NCBI GenBank assembly: GCA_018660405.1
Contig: JABJKL010000096.1
Location: 1-31,286 of the forward strand
Source: Pseudomonadota bacterium
GTDB taxonomy: Bacteria > Pseudomonadota > Gammaproteobacteria > Arenicellales > Arenicellaceae
Length of the DNA stretch: 31,286 bases
Direction of reading: 5' to 3'
The position numbers and the translations under genes were made by a program. The notes beneath the pieces were generated by a model, which did no database searches, was not told the DNA's origin, and worked only from the letters and a program-made list of their open reading frames with translations. Of the stretch, positions 15,710-24,343 are shown piece by piece (the stretch's first letter is position 1; every line of letters starts with the position of its first letter).

Positions 15710-16987
15710 ATGACTGACAAAAAAGCTCGTTTAAATATTGATGGATATGATCAAGAGATAGTACTCGATGTGTTCGAAGGCACACTCGGTCCGGATGTTA
15801 TCGATATAAGCCCGGTGATCAAAAACGGCTTCTTTACATTCGACCCCGGCTTCACATCGACCGCTAGCTGCGAATCTGCGATAACATTTATAGATGGCTT
15901 CGAAGGTAAATTGCTACATCGTGGAATTCCGATTGACCAGATTGCCGAGCAAAGCGACTATCTGAATCTCTGCCACTTACTGTACTACGGCCACTTGCCT
16001 GATGCAGAACGCGAAGCAGAGTTTAAGCGTTCAATTAATCGTCACACCATGCTGCACGATCAAATCTGGTATTTCTATCGAGGTTTCAGGCGTGATGCGC
16101 ACCCGATGGCCATTATGTGTGGCGTCGTGGGCGCGCTTGCTTCGTTCTACCACGACGCACTGGATATCAGTAGTGAAACCCACCGAAACATCACAGCACA
16201 CCGACTTATCGCTAAAATTCCGACCATCGCGGCAATGTCTTACAAGTACACAATCGGGCAACCATTTGTACACCCACGCAATGATTTGAACTACGCCGAA
16301 AACTTCCTTCACATGATGTTTGGCGTTCCGACAGAAAAAACCGAAGTAAATCCGATCCTTGCCAAAGCAATGGATCGAATTTTTATGCTGCATGCTGATC
16401 ATGAACAAAATGCGTCAACTTCCACGGTTCGTTTAGCAGGGTCAAGCGGTGCAAATCCATTTGCCTGTATCTCTGCCGGGATTGCAGCTCTATGGGGGCC
16501 TGCTCACGGTGGAGCCAACGAGGCTTGCTTGAAAATGCTGCAAGAAATCGGCCACCCAGACAAGGTAGATCACTATGTAGAGCGCGCCAAAGACAAGAAA
16601 GACTCGTATAGAATTATGGGGTTTGGTCACCGGGTCTATAAAAATTTCGATCCGCGCGCCAAGATCATGAAAAAAACTTGTGATGAGGTCCTGGCTGATC
16701 TGGGTATTGAGGATTCGCCACTTTTTCAGGTGGCTCGCCGTCTTGAGGAAGTTGCACTTAACGACGAATATTTCATTGAAAGAAAACTTTACCCTAATGT
16801 CGATTTTTACTCCGGCATCATCCTCAAAGCCATCGGCATTCCGCCCAATATGTTTACCGTTGTATTTGCCCTATCTCGTACGATCGGATGGATTAGCCAC
16901 TGGAACGAAATGGTCAGCCAACCGTATAAAATTGGCCGCCCGCGACAGTTATATACGGGGCCAATAGAAAGGGACTTCCCGGCTTAA
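15710..16987 (+). CDS. gltA: Citrate synthase, type II
   Basis: 425 residues, matching the hexameric type II enzymes of Gram-negative bacteria. It condenses acetyl-CoA and oxaloacetate, the first committed step of the TCA cycle. Catalytic residues are visible at the expected spacing: His266 in GPAHGGANEA, His307 in GFGHRVYKNFDPRAK and Asp365 in YPNVDFYSG; the C-terminal RPRQLYTG substrate-binding arginine is also present. The first ~50 residues form the N-terminal beta domain of NADH-sensitive type II enzymes. It stands alone, with a long gene-free leader upstream and a strong terminator downstream. The usual neighbour in many gammaproteobacteria, divergent sdhCDAB, is absent; an efflux operon is there instead. 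Confidence 0.98.
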   Translation: MTDKKARLNIDGYDQEIVLDVFEGTLGPDVIDISPVIKNGFFTFDPGFTSTASCESAITFIDGFEGKLLHRGIPIDQIAEQSDYLNLCHLLYYGHLPDAEREAEFKRSINRHTMLHDQIWYFYRGFRRDAHPMAIMCGVVGALASFYHDALDISSETHRNITAHRLIAKIPTIAAMSYKYTIGQPFVHPRNDLNYAENFLHMMFGVPTEKTEVNPILAKAMDRIFMLHADHEQNASTSTVRLAGSSGANPFACISAGIAALWGPAHGGANEACLKMLQEIGHPDKVDHYVERAKDKKDSYRIMGFGHRVYKNFDPRAKIMKKTCDEVLADLGIEDSPLFQVARRLEEVALNDEYFIERKLYPNVDFYSGIILKAIGIPPNMFTVVFALSRTIGWISHWNEMVSQPYKIGRPRQLYTGPIERDFPA

Positions 16988-17014
16988 GCCTGATTGAATA
17001 AAAGAAACCAAGCC

Positions 17015-17048
17015 AAACCCGGTCGTAGACAATACGGCCGGGTTTTTT
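17015..17048 (+). terminator. Rho-independent terminator of gltA
   Basis: The arms AAACCCGGTCGT (17015-17026) and ACGGCCGGGTTT (17034-17045) give a 12-bp stem with one G-U pair and a 7-nt loop, followed by a T run ending at 17048, 28 bp after the gltA stop. Confidence 0.92.
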
Positions 17049-17096
17049 CATAGACGAATAATAGTCGAATGGCAGCTATTCGCTTGTCCATAAGAT

Positions 17097-17717
17097 TCAC
17101 CGGCAAATATTACGGAACGTCAAGTTAATGCGGGGGGCAGAAACCGTTGTTTGCTTCGGAACACTATGTTGCCAATTTTTTTGTGTTTCGCCTGCCATTA
17201 ACAACAAGCTGCCCGCCTTAATCTCCACACGATGTTTAACACGGGAATCGTGCACGCTGCGCAAATCGAAAAAACGGGACGCGCCAAAACTCAATGATGC
17301 AATGACCGGTGAGATACCTAATTCCGGTTCATCGTCTGAATGCCAACCCATCGAGTCACACCCATCCCTATACAAATTCCCGAGAGCACTATTGAAGTTC
17401 AATTCAAGTGCCAGCGATAATTTTTGGCGAATCTTCTCTAGTAAAACCGGCAATGCTCGAGCCCGATGAGTGAGTCCGGAGTAACGATAATTTGCCCCTG
17501 AATCGCCGTACCACGCTGTACGCCGAGGTATCCTTACCTTGCGACCAAACACCTGGATCATTTCCGATTGCCAATCCAGGCCCTCATACAACTCACTGAA
17601 TAATCGCTGAGATTCTTGAACACTGTAGAAATTTGGCCAGCACTTTAGATCAGCGCCCGCCAATTCGATATCCACTACCCGCTGTAGTGCACCAGCATTG
17701 GCAAATAGGTCGATCAT
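17097..17717 (-). CDS. AlkB-like 2-oxoglutarate/Fe(II)-dependent dioxygenase
   Basis: 206 residues from the ATG at 17715-17717; a GTG four codons upstream (17729) is an alternative. The iron ligands are His126 and Asp128 in MGWHSDDE and His184 in WQHSVPK; Arg196 and Arg202 in RINLTFR bind 2-oxoglutarate. The nucleotide-recognition lid contains RIPRRTAWYGD and YRYSGLTH, as in the ALKBH2/3-like bacterial branch rather than classical E. coli AlkB. It likely reverses N-alkyl lesions such as 1-methyladenine and 3-methylcytosine in DNA or RNA. It is monocistronic-looking, with 43 bp to the next gene upstream, and no Ada-type regulator is nearby. Confidence 0.9.
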   Translation of the reverse strand: MIDLFANAGALQRVVDIELAGADLKCWPNFYSVQESQRLFSELYEGLDWQSEMIQVFGRKVRIPRRTAWYGDSGANYRYSGLTHRARALPVLLEKIRQKLSLALELNFNSALGNLYRDGCDSMGWHSDDEPELGISPVIASLSFGASRFFDLRSVHDSRVKHRVEIKAGSLLLMAGETQKNWQHSVPKQTTVSAPRINLTFRNICR

Positions 17718-17760
17718 GCGCGCAAACACCTAAGGGCCTAAACTAGATTGAAAATCAGTC

Positions 17761-18654
17761 TTACTGCAATGCTTGCTGAATCTCGGACATTTTATTTTGT
17801 AATACAAGAGTATTCTCAGGCCCCATTCTCAAGTACAACTTTTGAATAGCGGGCAATCCCTCAACCGATTTATCAACATATTGATAACGGTCACCGATTT
17901 TCTCAAGCTTGGGCTCACGAACAGGCGGAGGGCTTATGGATGCATACATCAAGGCTCTATCCAATGCGCTTCGAAAATTTCTATTCGCATAGCCCAATTC
18001 GCCATAAGCACTCTCAAAAAGCGGCTCAAATTGCTTATAGATAGCAACGAGTAACTCCGCATCAAATTTATCAACAATACTAACGTACGCTACGTAGCGC
18101 CTATAGTTATTTTCTACTATTTCGAAGCGCTCACCAGAGGCAACCACCCCGACCGCTCCTTCCAAACGCGGCAAAGACAAAAAGCTACGCTCAATATCTC
18201 CTTGAGCGGCTTTATCCACCACCACAACCAGCTTTCGCACCAGCTCATCAGCTGGCAGCCAGCTAAGCCACTCTGGCGCCGGTGCGATGCCTTGAAGCGA
18301 TTCCAGAAACTCTCTATCACTGCTATCAAGAGTTGGCAATTCGTCCAACTCGATATCCGGTGATTGTTTGCGCTCATCGGCGATGGATGTGATGACTCCG
18401 ACTCCCGTCTGCTCGTCTAAACCTGAATCAAGTCTTGGGTCGGCAAAAATTTCAAGCGCCTCGTCAACGGATTCAATGACCGGTTTACCAGTAATTTGGC
18501 TGGGTACAGTATCAGGTCGCAATAAAAACCAAACGACCGCAACAATCGCCAACAAAAGTGCGTACGGCACAAGCTTGGTTACCTTATTTGAGCTCAAACT
18601 TCGCTCACCAAACCCAGTACGTGAGGGTATCTCGAAATTAGGAGATTCGTTCAA
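17761..18654 (-). CDS. DUF3014 domain membrane-anchored protein, function unknown
   Basis: 297 residues. A short cytoplasmic N-terminus is followed by one membrane helix (about 29-45, VPYALLLAIVAVVWFLL), an acidic linker, and a C-terminal DUF3014 domain whose signatures are ELGYANRNFRSALDRAL, a PPPVREPKL turn, YQYVDKSVEGLPAIQKLYLRMGPEN and the closing amphipathic helix. The domain probably sits in the periplasm. No activity is known for the family. The start is a TTG at 18652-18654; no in-frame ATG exists before the membrane helix, so a rare start codon seems real. It lies between alkB-like and the TonB receptor on the same strand, with gaps that do not force an operon. Confidence 0.88.
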   Translation of the reverse strand: MNESPNFEIPSRTGFGERSLSSNKVTKLVPYALLLAIVAVVWFLLRPDTVPSQITGKPVIESVDEALEIFADPRLDSGLDEQTGVGVITSIADERKQSPDIELDELPTLDSSDREFLESLQGIAPAPEWLSWLPADELVRKLVVVVDKAAQGDIERSFLSLPRLEGAVGVVASGERFEIVENNYRRYVAYVSIVDKFDAELLVAIYKQFEPLFESAYGELGYANRNFRSALDRALMYASISPPPVREPKLEKIGDRYQYVDKSVEGLPAIQKLYLRMGPENTLVLQNKMSEIQQALQ

Positions 18655-18793
18655 AATCTAGATTGCGTCCGATTTTTTCATTGATGCCGAAACATAGCCT
18701 ATATAGAAACCCAATAAGCCTAACTTTTCCGTTGTTTAATCTAACGGTGTAAAGAAATCATAAGATGGCTCCTTCAATCACACAGTAACCCGG

Positions 18794-21250
18794 CTAAAAG
18801 TTCTTTCGCACGGTTAGACCAAAAGTATGGGGTTCTCTGATATAAGCATTGACCTTGCCGTCCTGCAACGGAGCATCAAAATATGATCCCAAATAATCTT
18901 TGTCAAGCAAATTACGCGCCCATAATTTTATGTTTATGTCACTTTCTTCCAGCACCACACCAAGACTGGCGTTTAACAATCCATAGCCATCCTGCAATTT
19001 AATTGGATCCGCGTTGCCATCCTGAAATTGATTGCTTCGGTAATTGTAGTCAGCATGCAGGTAAGCTGACATCGAATTGCCAACGGCAAAAGTCTTGGTT
19101 GCGGCTATCGTGAAAAAGTGTTCGGGATTTGCTCTTACCCGATCACCTGAGCGACCACAAAAACCACCACCTGAATCACCTGGGTCCGCCTGACCCGTTT
19201 GAAGCGGCGTGGCGATCCAACAATTTGCTCGCTCGTGCGTTTTGAAAGTCGCATCGTTATAGGCATATCCAGCATTGAGGACCAAGTCATCTGTTGGAGC
19301 CCAATAAAGTTCAACTTCCAGCCCCTTCGCTTCCATTTCTCCTGCATTAGACAAGTTAAAGCCACCACCTGCAAAAGAATTGGTCTGAAAATCATCGAAC
19401 GTAGTGAGGTACAGCGCTGCATTCAAACGCAGGTTCTGGTTTGGGAATTCGGTTTTTATCCCCAGCTCGAACGATTCAGATGTTTCTGCATCAAATAGCT
19501 GGCTTTGTGTTACCAGAATACGATCTGTGTTTGTGCCACCTGACTTGTAGCCTGTACCGTAGCTGGCATATAACATGGATGTATCGTTCGCGAACCAGCT
19601 AAGTTTTATAGTGCCGGTTATCTGATCGTCCTCCAACGTCGCTGCGACATCGGGTCGCGGCGCAATAATGGGAACCGCAGAATGGCCCCATCCAGGACGG
19701 TACATCGGCGCAAACAGCGCCGGATTAGGCGCGGCCAAGCCCAGACCCGCTAGCACCAAATTCGTACCTATAGCCGTAAAATCAGCAGCAGAACCCACTG
19801 CGCTCTGCGTGAACACACCATTGACGTCTTTTGACTCATCGGTAAAACGTAATCCGGCAGTTAAGGTCAATTTCTCTGTCAAACGGTAATCCAGTTGCCC
19901 AAATATAGCCCAGGCTTCCTGATCTTGTTGGAACTCATCATGCGAAAAAGCATTGGGGCCGAAGGGTGCTGCAACTCGTGGGAATGCACCCCTTGTGAGT
20001 GCAGACAATCCATTTAGCCCGCCCACTATTGCAGCTAGATCAGGATTAGCCAGTAACAGCGGGTTAAACGTAGGACCCAAATCAAACGAACTGGTGCTGT
20101 CGAGATTCTGGTTATAGTAATAGGCACCAACTATGTAATTCAGTTTATCGCCATTATTGGTGAACCGAATCTCCTGGGTGAACACATCAGACTCGCCCGT
20201 ACGCGTGTTATTAAATAATTGAGCAGCACTAAAATCCACGTCGGTGACGTCAACCGAATCAAAGGAACGCAAGGACGTTATCGAAGTGAACGTACCGCCA
20301 TTATCCAAGTCCCAATTAATCTCTGCCGAAACACCGCTATTTTCGTTCTGCGAAACCGGCAATTGATTAACCCGCACCACATCGTCGAACACCTGATTTT
20401 CCGATACCGGTGGAACGCCAAGCAAAGTCAGAAGAGAATCAGAAAGTGGTGCTCCGTTAAACGCAAAAAAATTGTTTCGGACTGTTGCCGCGCCGCAACA
20501 TACGTCATCAATCTCGGAATAGTCCGCGATTAATCGAACCGACACAGCGTCGTTTGGCGTATACAAAAGCTGCGCACGCACTCCAAGCCGGTCCCGGTCG
20601 TTAATAACGTCATCTTCTATGCCTAAAGCATCAACGTATCCATCTCGATCGGTACTGTACCCGGTCAGCCGGAAGGCCAGAACATCTTCTACCAACGAAC
20701 CACCCACCGCCGCGCTGATACTACGTAAACTCTTGTTACCGGCAGTTGCCTCTATAAAACCAGTGGTTTCATGATCAGGCGCGACTGTTTGCAGAAGTAC
20801 AGCTCCTGAAGGCGTGTTGCGACCAAATAACGTACCCTGCGGACCACGCAGTACTTCAACACGTTTGACATCGACCATCTCATTAATTATCGAGCTTTGC
20901 CGCGACTGATAAACACCGTCGACATACAAACCCACCGACGACTCCAAGCCAAAATTCTGCCCGCTGGTACCCACGCCACGAATACTGAAGTTCGAAGTCG
21001 TCGCGGTCTGATTCTGTTCCACAATCAGGCCGGGCGTGCTTTGTTGAAGGTCAAACACATCGGTTATGCCGAGCTCTGCAAGTTGCGCACCCGATAGGGC
21101 CGTTATCGCAACCGGTACGTCTTGCATGCTTTGCTCCCGCTTCTGGGCAACCACAACAATCTCTTCTAACGCGGCTTGCACGACCATTGTCGTTGATAAT
21201 ATGGCCCCTCCCAGAGCGGCCATTGCCAAACGATTCATGAACTTATTCAT
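18794..21250 (-). CDS. TonB-dependent outer-membrane receptor
   Basis: 818 residues from the ATG at 21248-21250, chosen because AGGAGG (21257-21262) lies six bases upstream; a longer frame beginning at 21283 would have no such site. A signal peptide ends near residue 26 (MVVQAAL), directly followed by a TonB-box-like EEIVVVA. The plug domain runs to about 160 (DVPVAITALSGAQLAELG, FSIRGVGTSG, GLYVDGVYQSR, VEVLRGPQGTLFGRNTPSGA) and the 22-strand barrel fills the rest, ending in the aromatic GLTVRKNF. The plug style resembles the large substrate-unknown receptors of Sphingomonads and Cellvibrionales. Neighbours give no substrate clue; a Fur-like palindrome upstream is suggestive only. Confidence 0.93.
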   Translation of the reverse strand: MNKFMNRLAMAALGGAILSTTMVVQAALEEIVVVAQKREQSMQDVPVAITALSGAQLAELGITDVFDLQQSTPGLIVEQNQTATTSNFSIRGVGTSGQNFGLESSVGLYVDGVYQSRQSSIINEMVDVKRVEVLRGPQGTLFGRNTPSGAVLLQTVAPDHETTGFIEATAGNKSLRSISAAVGGSLVEDVLAFRLTGYSTDRDGYVDALGIEDDVINDRDRLGVRAQLLYTPNDAVSVRLIADYSEIDDVCCGAATVRNNFFAFNGAPLSDSLLTLLGVPPVSENQVFDDVVRVNQLPVSQNENSGVSAEINWDLDNGGTFTSITSLRSFDSVDVTDVDFSAAQLFNNTRTGESDVFTQEIRFTNNGDKLNYIVGAYYYNQNLDSTSSFDLGPTFNPLLLANPDLAAIVGGLNGLSALTRGAFPRVAAPFGPNAFSHDEFQQDQEAWAIFGQLDYRLTEKLTLTAGLRFTDESKDVNGVFTQSAVGSAADFTAIGTNLVLAGLGLAAPNPALFAPMYRPGWGHSAVPIIAPRPDVAATLEDDQITGTIKLSWFANDTSMLYASYGTGYKSGGTNTDRILVTQSQLFDAETSESFELGIKTEFPNQNLRLNAALYLTTFDDFQTNSFAGGGFNLSNAGEMEAKGLEVELYWAPTDDLVLNAGYAYNDATFKTHERANCWIATPLQTGQADPGDSGGGFCGRSGDRVRANPEHFFTIAATKTFAVGNSMSAYLHADYNYRSNQFQDGNADPIKLQDGYGLLNASLGVVLEESDINIKLWARNLLDKDYLGSYFDAPLQDGKVNAYIREPHTFGLTVRKNF

Positions 21251-21284
21251 TATTTTCCTCCTATCCGAAAGAGCTGGAATCAAA

Positions 21285-21299
21285 CCCGTTTATAACGGG
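21285..21299 (-). promoter_or_regulatory. Small hairpin in the TonB-receptor leader
   Basis: CCCGTT, TAT, AACGGG forms a perfect 6-bp palindrome about 35 bases upstream of the receptor start and just beyond its AGGAGG site. It could be an RNA hairpin in the 5' leader or a protein site; nothing more can be said. Confidence 0.3.
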
Positions 21300-21339
21300 C
21301 CTATCATATTCAATTTTAATTACCATAGAATTTTTCTCG

Positions 21340-21403
21340 GGATAATTGTATTACTATCCAAGCTATTCAATGAGATGATGTGTTTAAAATGTCTCCTTTA
21401 AAC
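21340..21403. promoter_or_regulatory. Two inverted repeats between the TonB receptor and cfa
   Basis: GGATA (21340-21344) and TATCC (21355-21359) flank ATTGTATTAC; the 20-bp site matches a Fur box only in its ends. GTTTAAA (21382-21388) and TTTAAAC (21397-21403) form a second perfect inverted repeat with an 8-bp spacer. Both lie in the 242-bp divergent promoter region and could be operators for either gene. Fur control would fit a TonB receptor but is not demonstrated. Confidence 0.25.
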
Positions 21404-21492
21404 GGGACGTCTAATAAACTTGTTAGTCCCTGGTGTTTTGGCCGGTCTACAATTAGGCCTACATTCTAGATAACAGCTTTTTATATCTCTAA

Positions 21493-22608
21493 ATGATCAC
21501 TAGTCGCGCACAAAAAACGATAGGCGATTTATTGGCCTTGGCCGACATTAAAATTAATGGCGACAATGCGTGGGATATACAAGTCAAAAACGATCGTTTA
21601 TTCGAGCGAGTCTTATCAGAAGGACCCGTGGGGCTCGGTGAATCTTACATGGATGGTGATTGGGATTGTGAAGCCCTGGATGAGTTTATTAACAAAACCG
21701 TAAGAGCCCAGCTGGAAAGCAAAATCCGGCCAATCAAAATGCTGTTACCGATTGCTCAGGCCTGGTTAATTAACCGCCAGCGTAAGGCTCGTGCCTTTGA
21801 CATTGGAGAGCAACACTACGATATCGGCAACGACCTGTACACGAAGATGCTCGACAGCCGCATGATCTATACCTGCGGTTATTGGAAAGATTCCGACAAT
21901 CTGGAAGATGCGCAAGTGGCCAAGCTCGACTTGATCTGCCGAAAATTAAACCTTCAACCCGGCATGCGTGTGCTTGATATTGGCTGTGGCTGGGGCAGCT
22001 TTGCTGGTTACGCTGCGCAGGAATATGGTGCTTCGGTTGTTGGAATTACCGTGTCAAAAGAGCAGATCGCACTCGCACAAAAACGTTATCAAGGGAAAAA
22101 TATCGAATTTCGATATCAGGACTACCGTGATGTTAGTGAATCATTTGACCGAATCGTCTCGGTGGGCATGTTTGAACACGTTGGCCCGAAAAACTATCGA
22201 ACATTTATGCAGGTCGCTGATCGCTGTCTCGATGATGATGGTTGGTTTTTATTGCATACCATTGGTACCCCCATTTCGCGAACTGCCGCCGATGCATGGA
22301 CTGATAAATACATTTTCCCTGGCGGGGTGTTGCCGCTAGCAAGCCAAATTACAGCAGCCTCTCAGGGATTATTTTTGCTTCGGGACTGGCACAATTTTGC
22401 AGACGACTACGACCGCACGTTAATGGCATGGTATGAAAACTTCGAAAAAAGTTGGTCACAACTTAGTGGTTATGACGAACGTTTTTATCGCATGTGGCGA
22501 TATTTCCTGCTTACCGGCGCCGGCGCTTTTAGGGCAAACCGCGGACAACTATGGCAAATCGTTTTCTCTAAATCCGGCGTCAGTGCAGATTATAATTCAG
22601 TGCGATAA
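21493..22608 (+). CDS. cfa: Cyclopropane-fatty-acyl-phospholipid synthase
   Basis: 371 residues, matching E. coli Cfa in length and order. It transfers a methylene group from S-adenosylmethionine to unsaturated acyl chains of membrane phospholipids, typically on entry to stationary phase or acid stress. The N-terminal lipid-binding part contains GPVGLGESYMDGDWDC; the methyltransferase domain shows HYDIGNDLY, VLDIGCGWGSFA (160-171), VGITVSKEQ, SVGMFEHVGPKNY and the cyclopropane-family Tyr block DEWRYF-like FYRMWRYFLL. The C-terminus LWQIVFSK is intact. No ribosome site is visible before the ATG. A large palindromic element begins five bases after its stop and may serve as its transcript end. 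Confidence 0.95.
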   Translation: MITSRAQKTIGDLLALADIKINGDNAWDIQVKNDRLFERVLSEGPVGLGESYMDGDWDCEALDEFINKTVRAQLESKIRPIKMLLPIAQAWLINRQRKARAFDIGEQHYDIGNDLYTKMLDSRMIYTCGYWKDSDNLEDAQVAKLDLICRKLNLQPGMRVLDIGCGWGSFAGYAAQEYGASVVGITVSKEQIALAQKRYQGKNIEFRYQDYRDVSESFDRIVSVGMFEHVGPKNYRTFMQVADRCLDDDGWFLLHTIGTPISRTAADAWTDKYIFPGGVLPLASQITAASQGLFLLRDWHNFADDYDRTLMAWYENFEKSWSQLSGYDERFYRMWRYFLLTGAGAFRANRGQLWQIVFSKSGVSADYNSVR

Positions 22609-22612
22609 TTCC

Positions 22613-22877
22613 AGGAGACGATCTCACACGCTCGTCACCGCTGTTGATACTGAAAACGTACCAGACAAGGCATGAGGAGAGTCGTTTGGTTATTCCAAAT
22701 AAACGGCGAATAACGCCGTATGGTCTGTTTTCAGCACCAACCCGCAGGGCCAAGCCCCCTTTTTTCCTCAGCGACGTTATCCTTCACTCATGTAGAATGA
22801 CTGCACCACGTTCATTCTGCCTTGCTGAGCAAAAAAGGGGACTTGGCAGCGATGACGAGCGTGTGAGAACGCCTCCT
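22613..22877. repeat. 265-bp nested palindromic element (MITE-like or structured RNA)
   Basis: Outer arms of 31 bp (22613-22643 and 22847-22877) match at 28 positions. Inside lie two separate stems. The first pairs 22650-22666 with 22718-22734 (14 Watson-Crick and one G-U of 17) and encloses two perfect mini-hairpins, TTTGG/CCAAA and CGGCG/CGCCG (22704-22718). The second pairs 22750-22772 with 22824-22846 (21 of 23) and encloses GTAGAATGA/TCATTCTGC. The whole folds as a three-way junction. It has sharply defined ends (AGGAG/CTCCT) but no clear target duplication. There is no transposase; mobility would need a source in trans. The short open frames inside it are by-products of the repeat. Confidence 0.7.
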
Positions 22878-22891
22878 AGTTTAACTGCATT

Positions 22892-22899
22892 GCTATAAT
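22892..22899 (+). promoter_or_regulatory. Extended -10 promoter for dinF
   Basis: The TGC before TATAAT starts at 22891, giving a perfect extended -10 (TGnTATAAT) 55 bp upstream of dinF and just outside the palindromic element. The predicted leader is about 48 nt. Confidence 0.5.
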
Positions 22900-22902
22900 C
22901 GC

Positions 22903-22936
22903 TGGTCAGCCGACCAAGATCGCGTTGAGCGCGATC
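22903..22936 (+). other. Two tandem hairpins in the dinF leader
   Basis: TGGTC-AGCC-GACCA (22903-22916) is followed by GATCGCG-TTGAG-CGCGATC (22918-22936). Both stems are perfect and neither is followed by a T run, so they are not terminators. They would form at the 5' end of the mRNA, or the second could be a dyad operator. Confidence 0.4.
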
Positions 22937-22953
22937 ATCCACACTCCTAAATT

Positions 22954-24279
22954 ATGCCCAAAAATTATTTGGTGCGTGGCACCCATTTAAAAATTCTGCG
23001 TTTGGCCGCACCCATTATTCTGGCGAATCTCAGCGTCCCACTGCTTGGGGCTGTCGACACCGCAATACTGGGTCATTTGGATAGTGCTATACACCTCGGG
23101 GCCGTCGCAATAGGCGCGCAATTCATAACCGTCATGCTGTGGATATTCGGCTTCCTGCGCATGGGTACGACTAGTCTGGCTAGCCGCTTACATGGTGCGG
23201 GAGATAGTCTCGAACTGCATCTGCTGATTGTTCGCAGTCTCTTGCTGGCAGTTACACTCGGCACTTTGGTGATCGCAGTATCACCCTGGCTTATTCCGTG
23301 GGGCACAAAAATTATCGCGGGAAACAATCAGGCCTCATTTGACGCCTCGGTTTACGCAAGTATTAGGATCTGGTCAGCTCCCGCCAGCTTGTGCACATAC
23401 GCCATTGCTGGATGGTTTATCGGCCGACAGAACACGCTGGTAACCGCGGTTCTGCTAGTTTCTACCAACTGCCTGAATATCGTCCTCGATCTGGTTCTCA
23501 TCATTGGCTGGGGGCTAGAAAGCCGAGGCGCTGCTTACGCAAGTGCAATCTCCGAATATTTCGGCTTGGCAATAGCCATTGGCTTCTTCCTCAAAACTCG
23601 TACGCCCCAAAACTGGAAACTGTCATGGGCAAAGCTTTTTGAACCTTCAGCATTAAAAACACTCTTTACACTCAACGCACAAATTACGGTACGAACATTT
23701 GCATTGGTGATGACGACAACTTTTTTTGTGTCGATGAGTAGCCGATTTGGGGAAACGACGCTAGCCGCTAATGCTATTTTGATCAGCCTCCTGTATTTAA
23801 CTGCGTTTGGGATGGACGGGATTGCCAACGCAACGGAAGCATTAGTAGGCAAAGCAGTCGGCGAACGGAATCACTCCAACCTAAAACAAGTCATTCGCGA
23901 GTCCATGCTTCTGGCATTCATTTTTTCCTTGCTATTCAGTTTGGTTTTCATGCTCGGAAAAACCAGCATTATTGGTCTATATACCAACTTAACCGATGTA
24001 AGCGCTTCGGCGGCCCTGTATATGCCCTGGCTGATACTAATACCGCTGGTGTCATTTTGGGGATTTCAATTCGACGGTATATTCATTGGCATGGGGCTGG
24101 CCAGGGAAATGATGCTCAGCATGCTATTCTCCGTGATCTTCATATTTTTCCCAATCTGGTGGCTGTCGCAAACGCTGGATAACCATGGTTTATGGTTGGC
24201 TATGTGCTCGTGGTACCTGGGCCGCTCGATTAGTCAGGGATACTTATTGAGAAAAAAATTAACACACAAGTTAAGCTAA
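22954..24279 (+). CDS. dinF: DinF-type MATE family efflux transporter
   Basis: 441 residues with about 12 membrane helices in two homologous six-helix halves. The N-terminal motif ILANLSVPLLGAVDTAILGHLDSAIHLGAVAIGA is diagnostic of the DinF branch (shown here as separate pieces VPLLGAVDTAILGHLD and HLGAVAIGA); FLRMGTTSLASRLHGAG, WSAPASLCTYAIAGWFIGRQN and AFGMDGIANATEALVGKAVG follow the E. coli DinF order. It exports toxic or oxidised compounds by cation antiport. In E. coli dinF follows lexA and is SOS-induced; here there is no lexA and no visible LexA box, so regulation probably differs. The gene has its own extended -10 promoter and converges on tpm. Confidence 0.93.
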   Translation: MPKNYLVRGTHLKILRLAAPIILANLSVPLLGAVDTAILGHLDSAIHLGAVAIGAQFITVMLWIFGFLRMGTTSLASRLHGAGDSLELHLLIVRSLLLAVTLGTLVIAVSPWLIPWGTKIIAGNNQASFDASVYASIRIWSAPASLCTYAIAGWFIGRQNTLVTAVLLVSTNCLNIVLDLVLIIGWGLESRGAAYASAISEYFGLAIAIGFFLKTRTPQNWKLSWAKLFEPSALKTLFTLNAQITVRTFALVMTTTFFVSMSSRFGETTLAANAILISLLYLTAFGMDGIANATEALVGKAVGERNHSNLKQVIRESMLLAFIFSLLFSLVFMLGKTSIIGLYTNLTDVSASAALYMPWLILIPLVSFWGFQFDGIFIGMGLAREMMLSMLFSVIFIFFPIWWLSQTLDNHGLWLAMCSWYLGRSISQGYLLRKKLTHKLS

Positions 24280-24343
24280 AATTTATACCTGAGCCAGACT
24301 TGCCCGCTGTTCCTCGCGATGGTGTCTACTCTCGGACAGCCTG

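Noticed and set aside
16031..16408. 125-codon minus-strand ORF inside gltA
   Set aside because: Complement of strongly conserved citrate synthase sequence; no independent evidence.
22605..22885. Integron attC site
   Set aside because: A GTTTAAC at 22879 fits one core site, but there is no matching partner on the left, no bulged-base architecture and no gene cassette array.
22644..22898. 84-codon plus-strand ORF between cfa and dinF
   Set aside because: It lies almost entirely within the nested palindrome, has no ribosome site, and its codons are dictated by the inverted repeats.
24280..24343. Shared terminator between convergent dinF and tpm
   Set aside because: A GCTGT/ACAGC pairing with a bulge is present, but it has a long loop and no T run on either strand.
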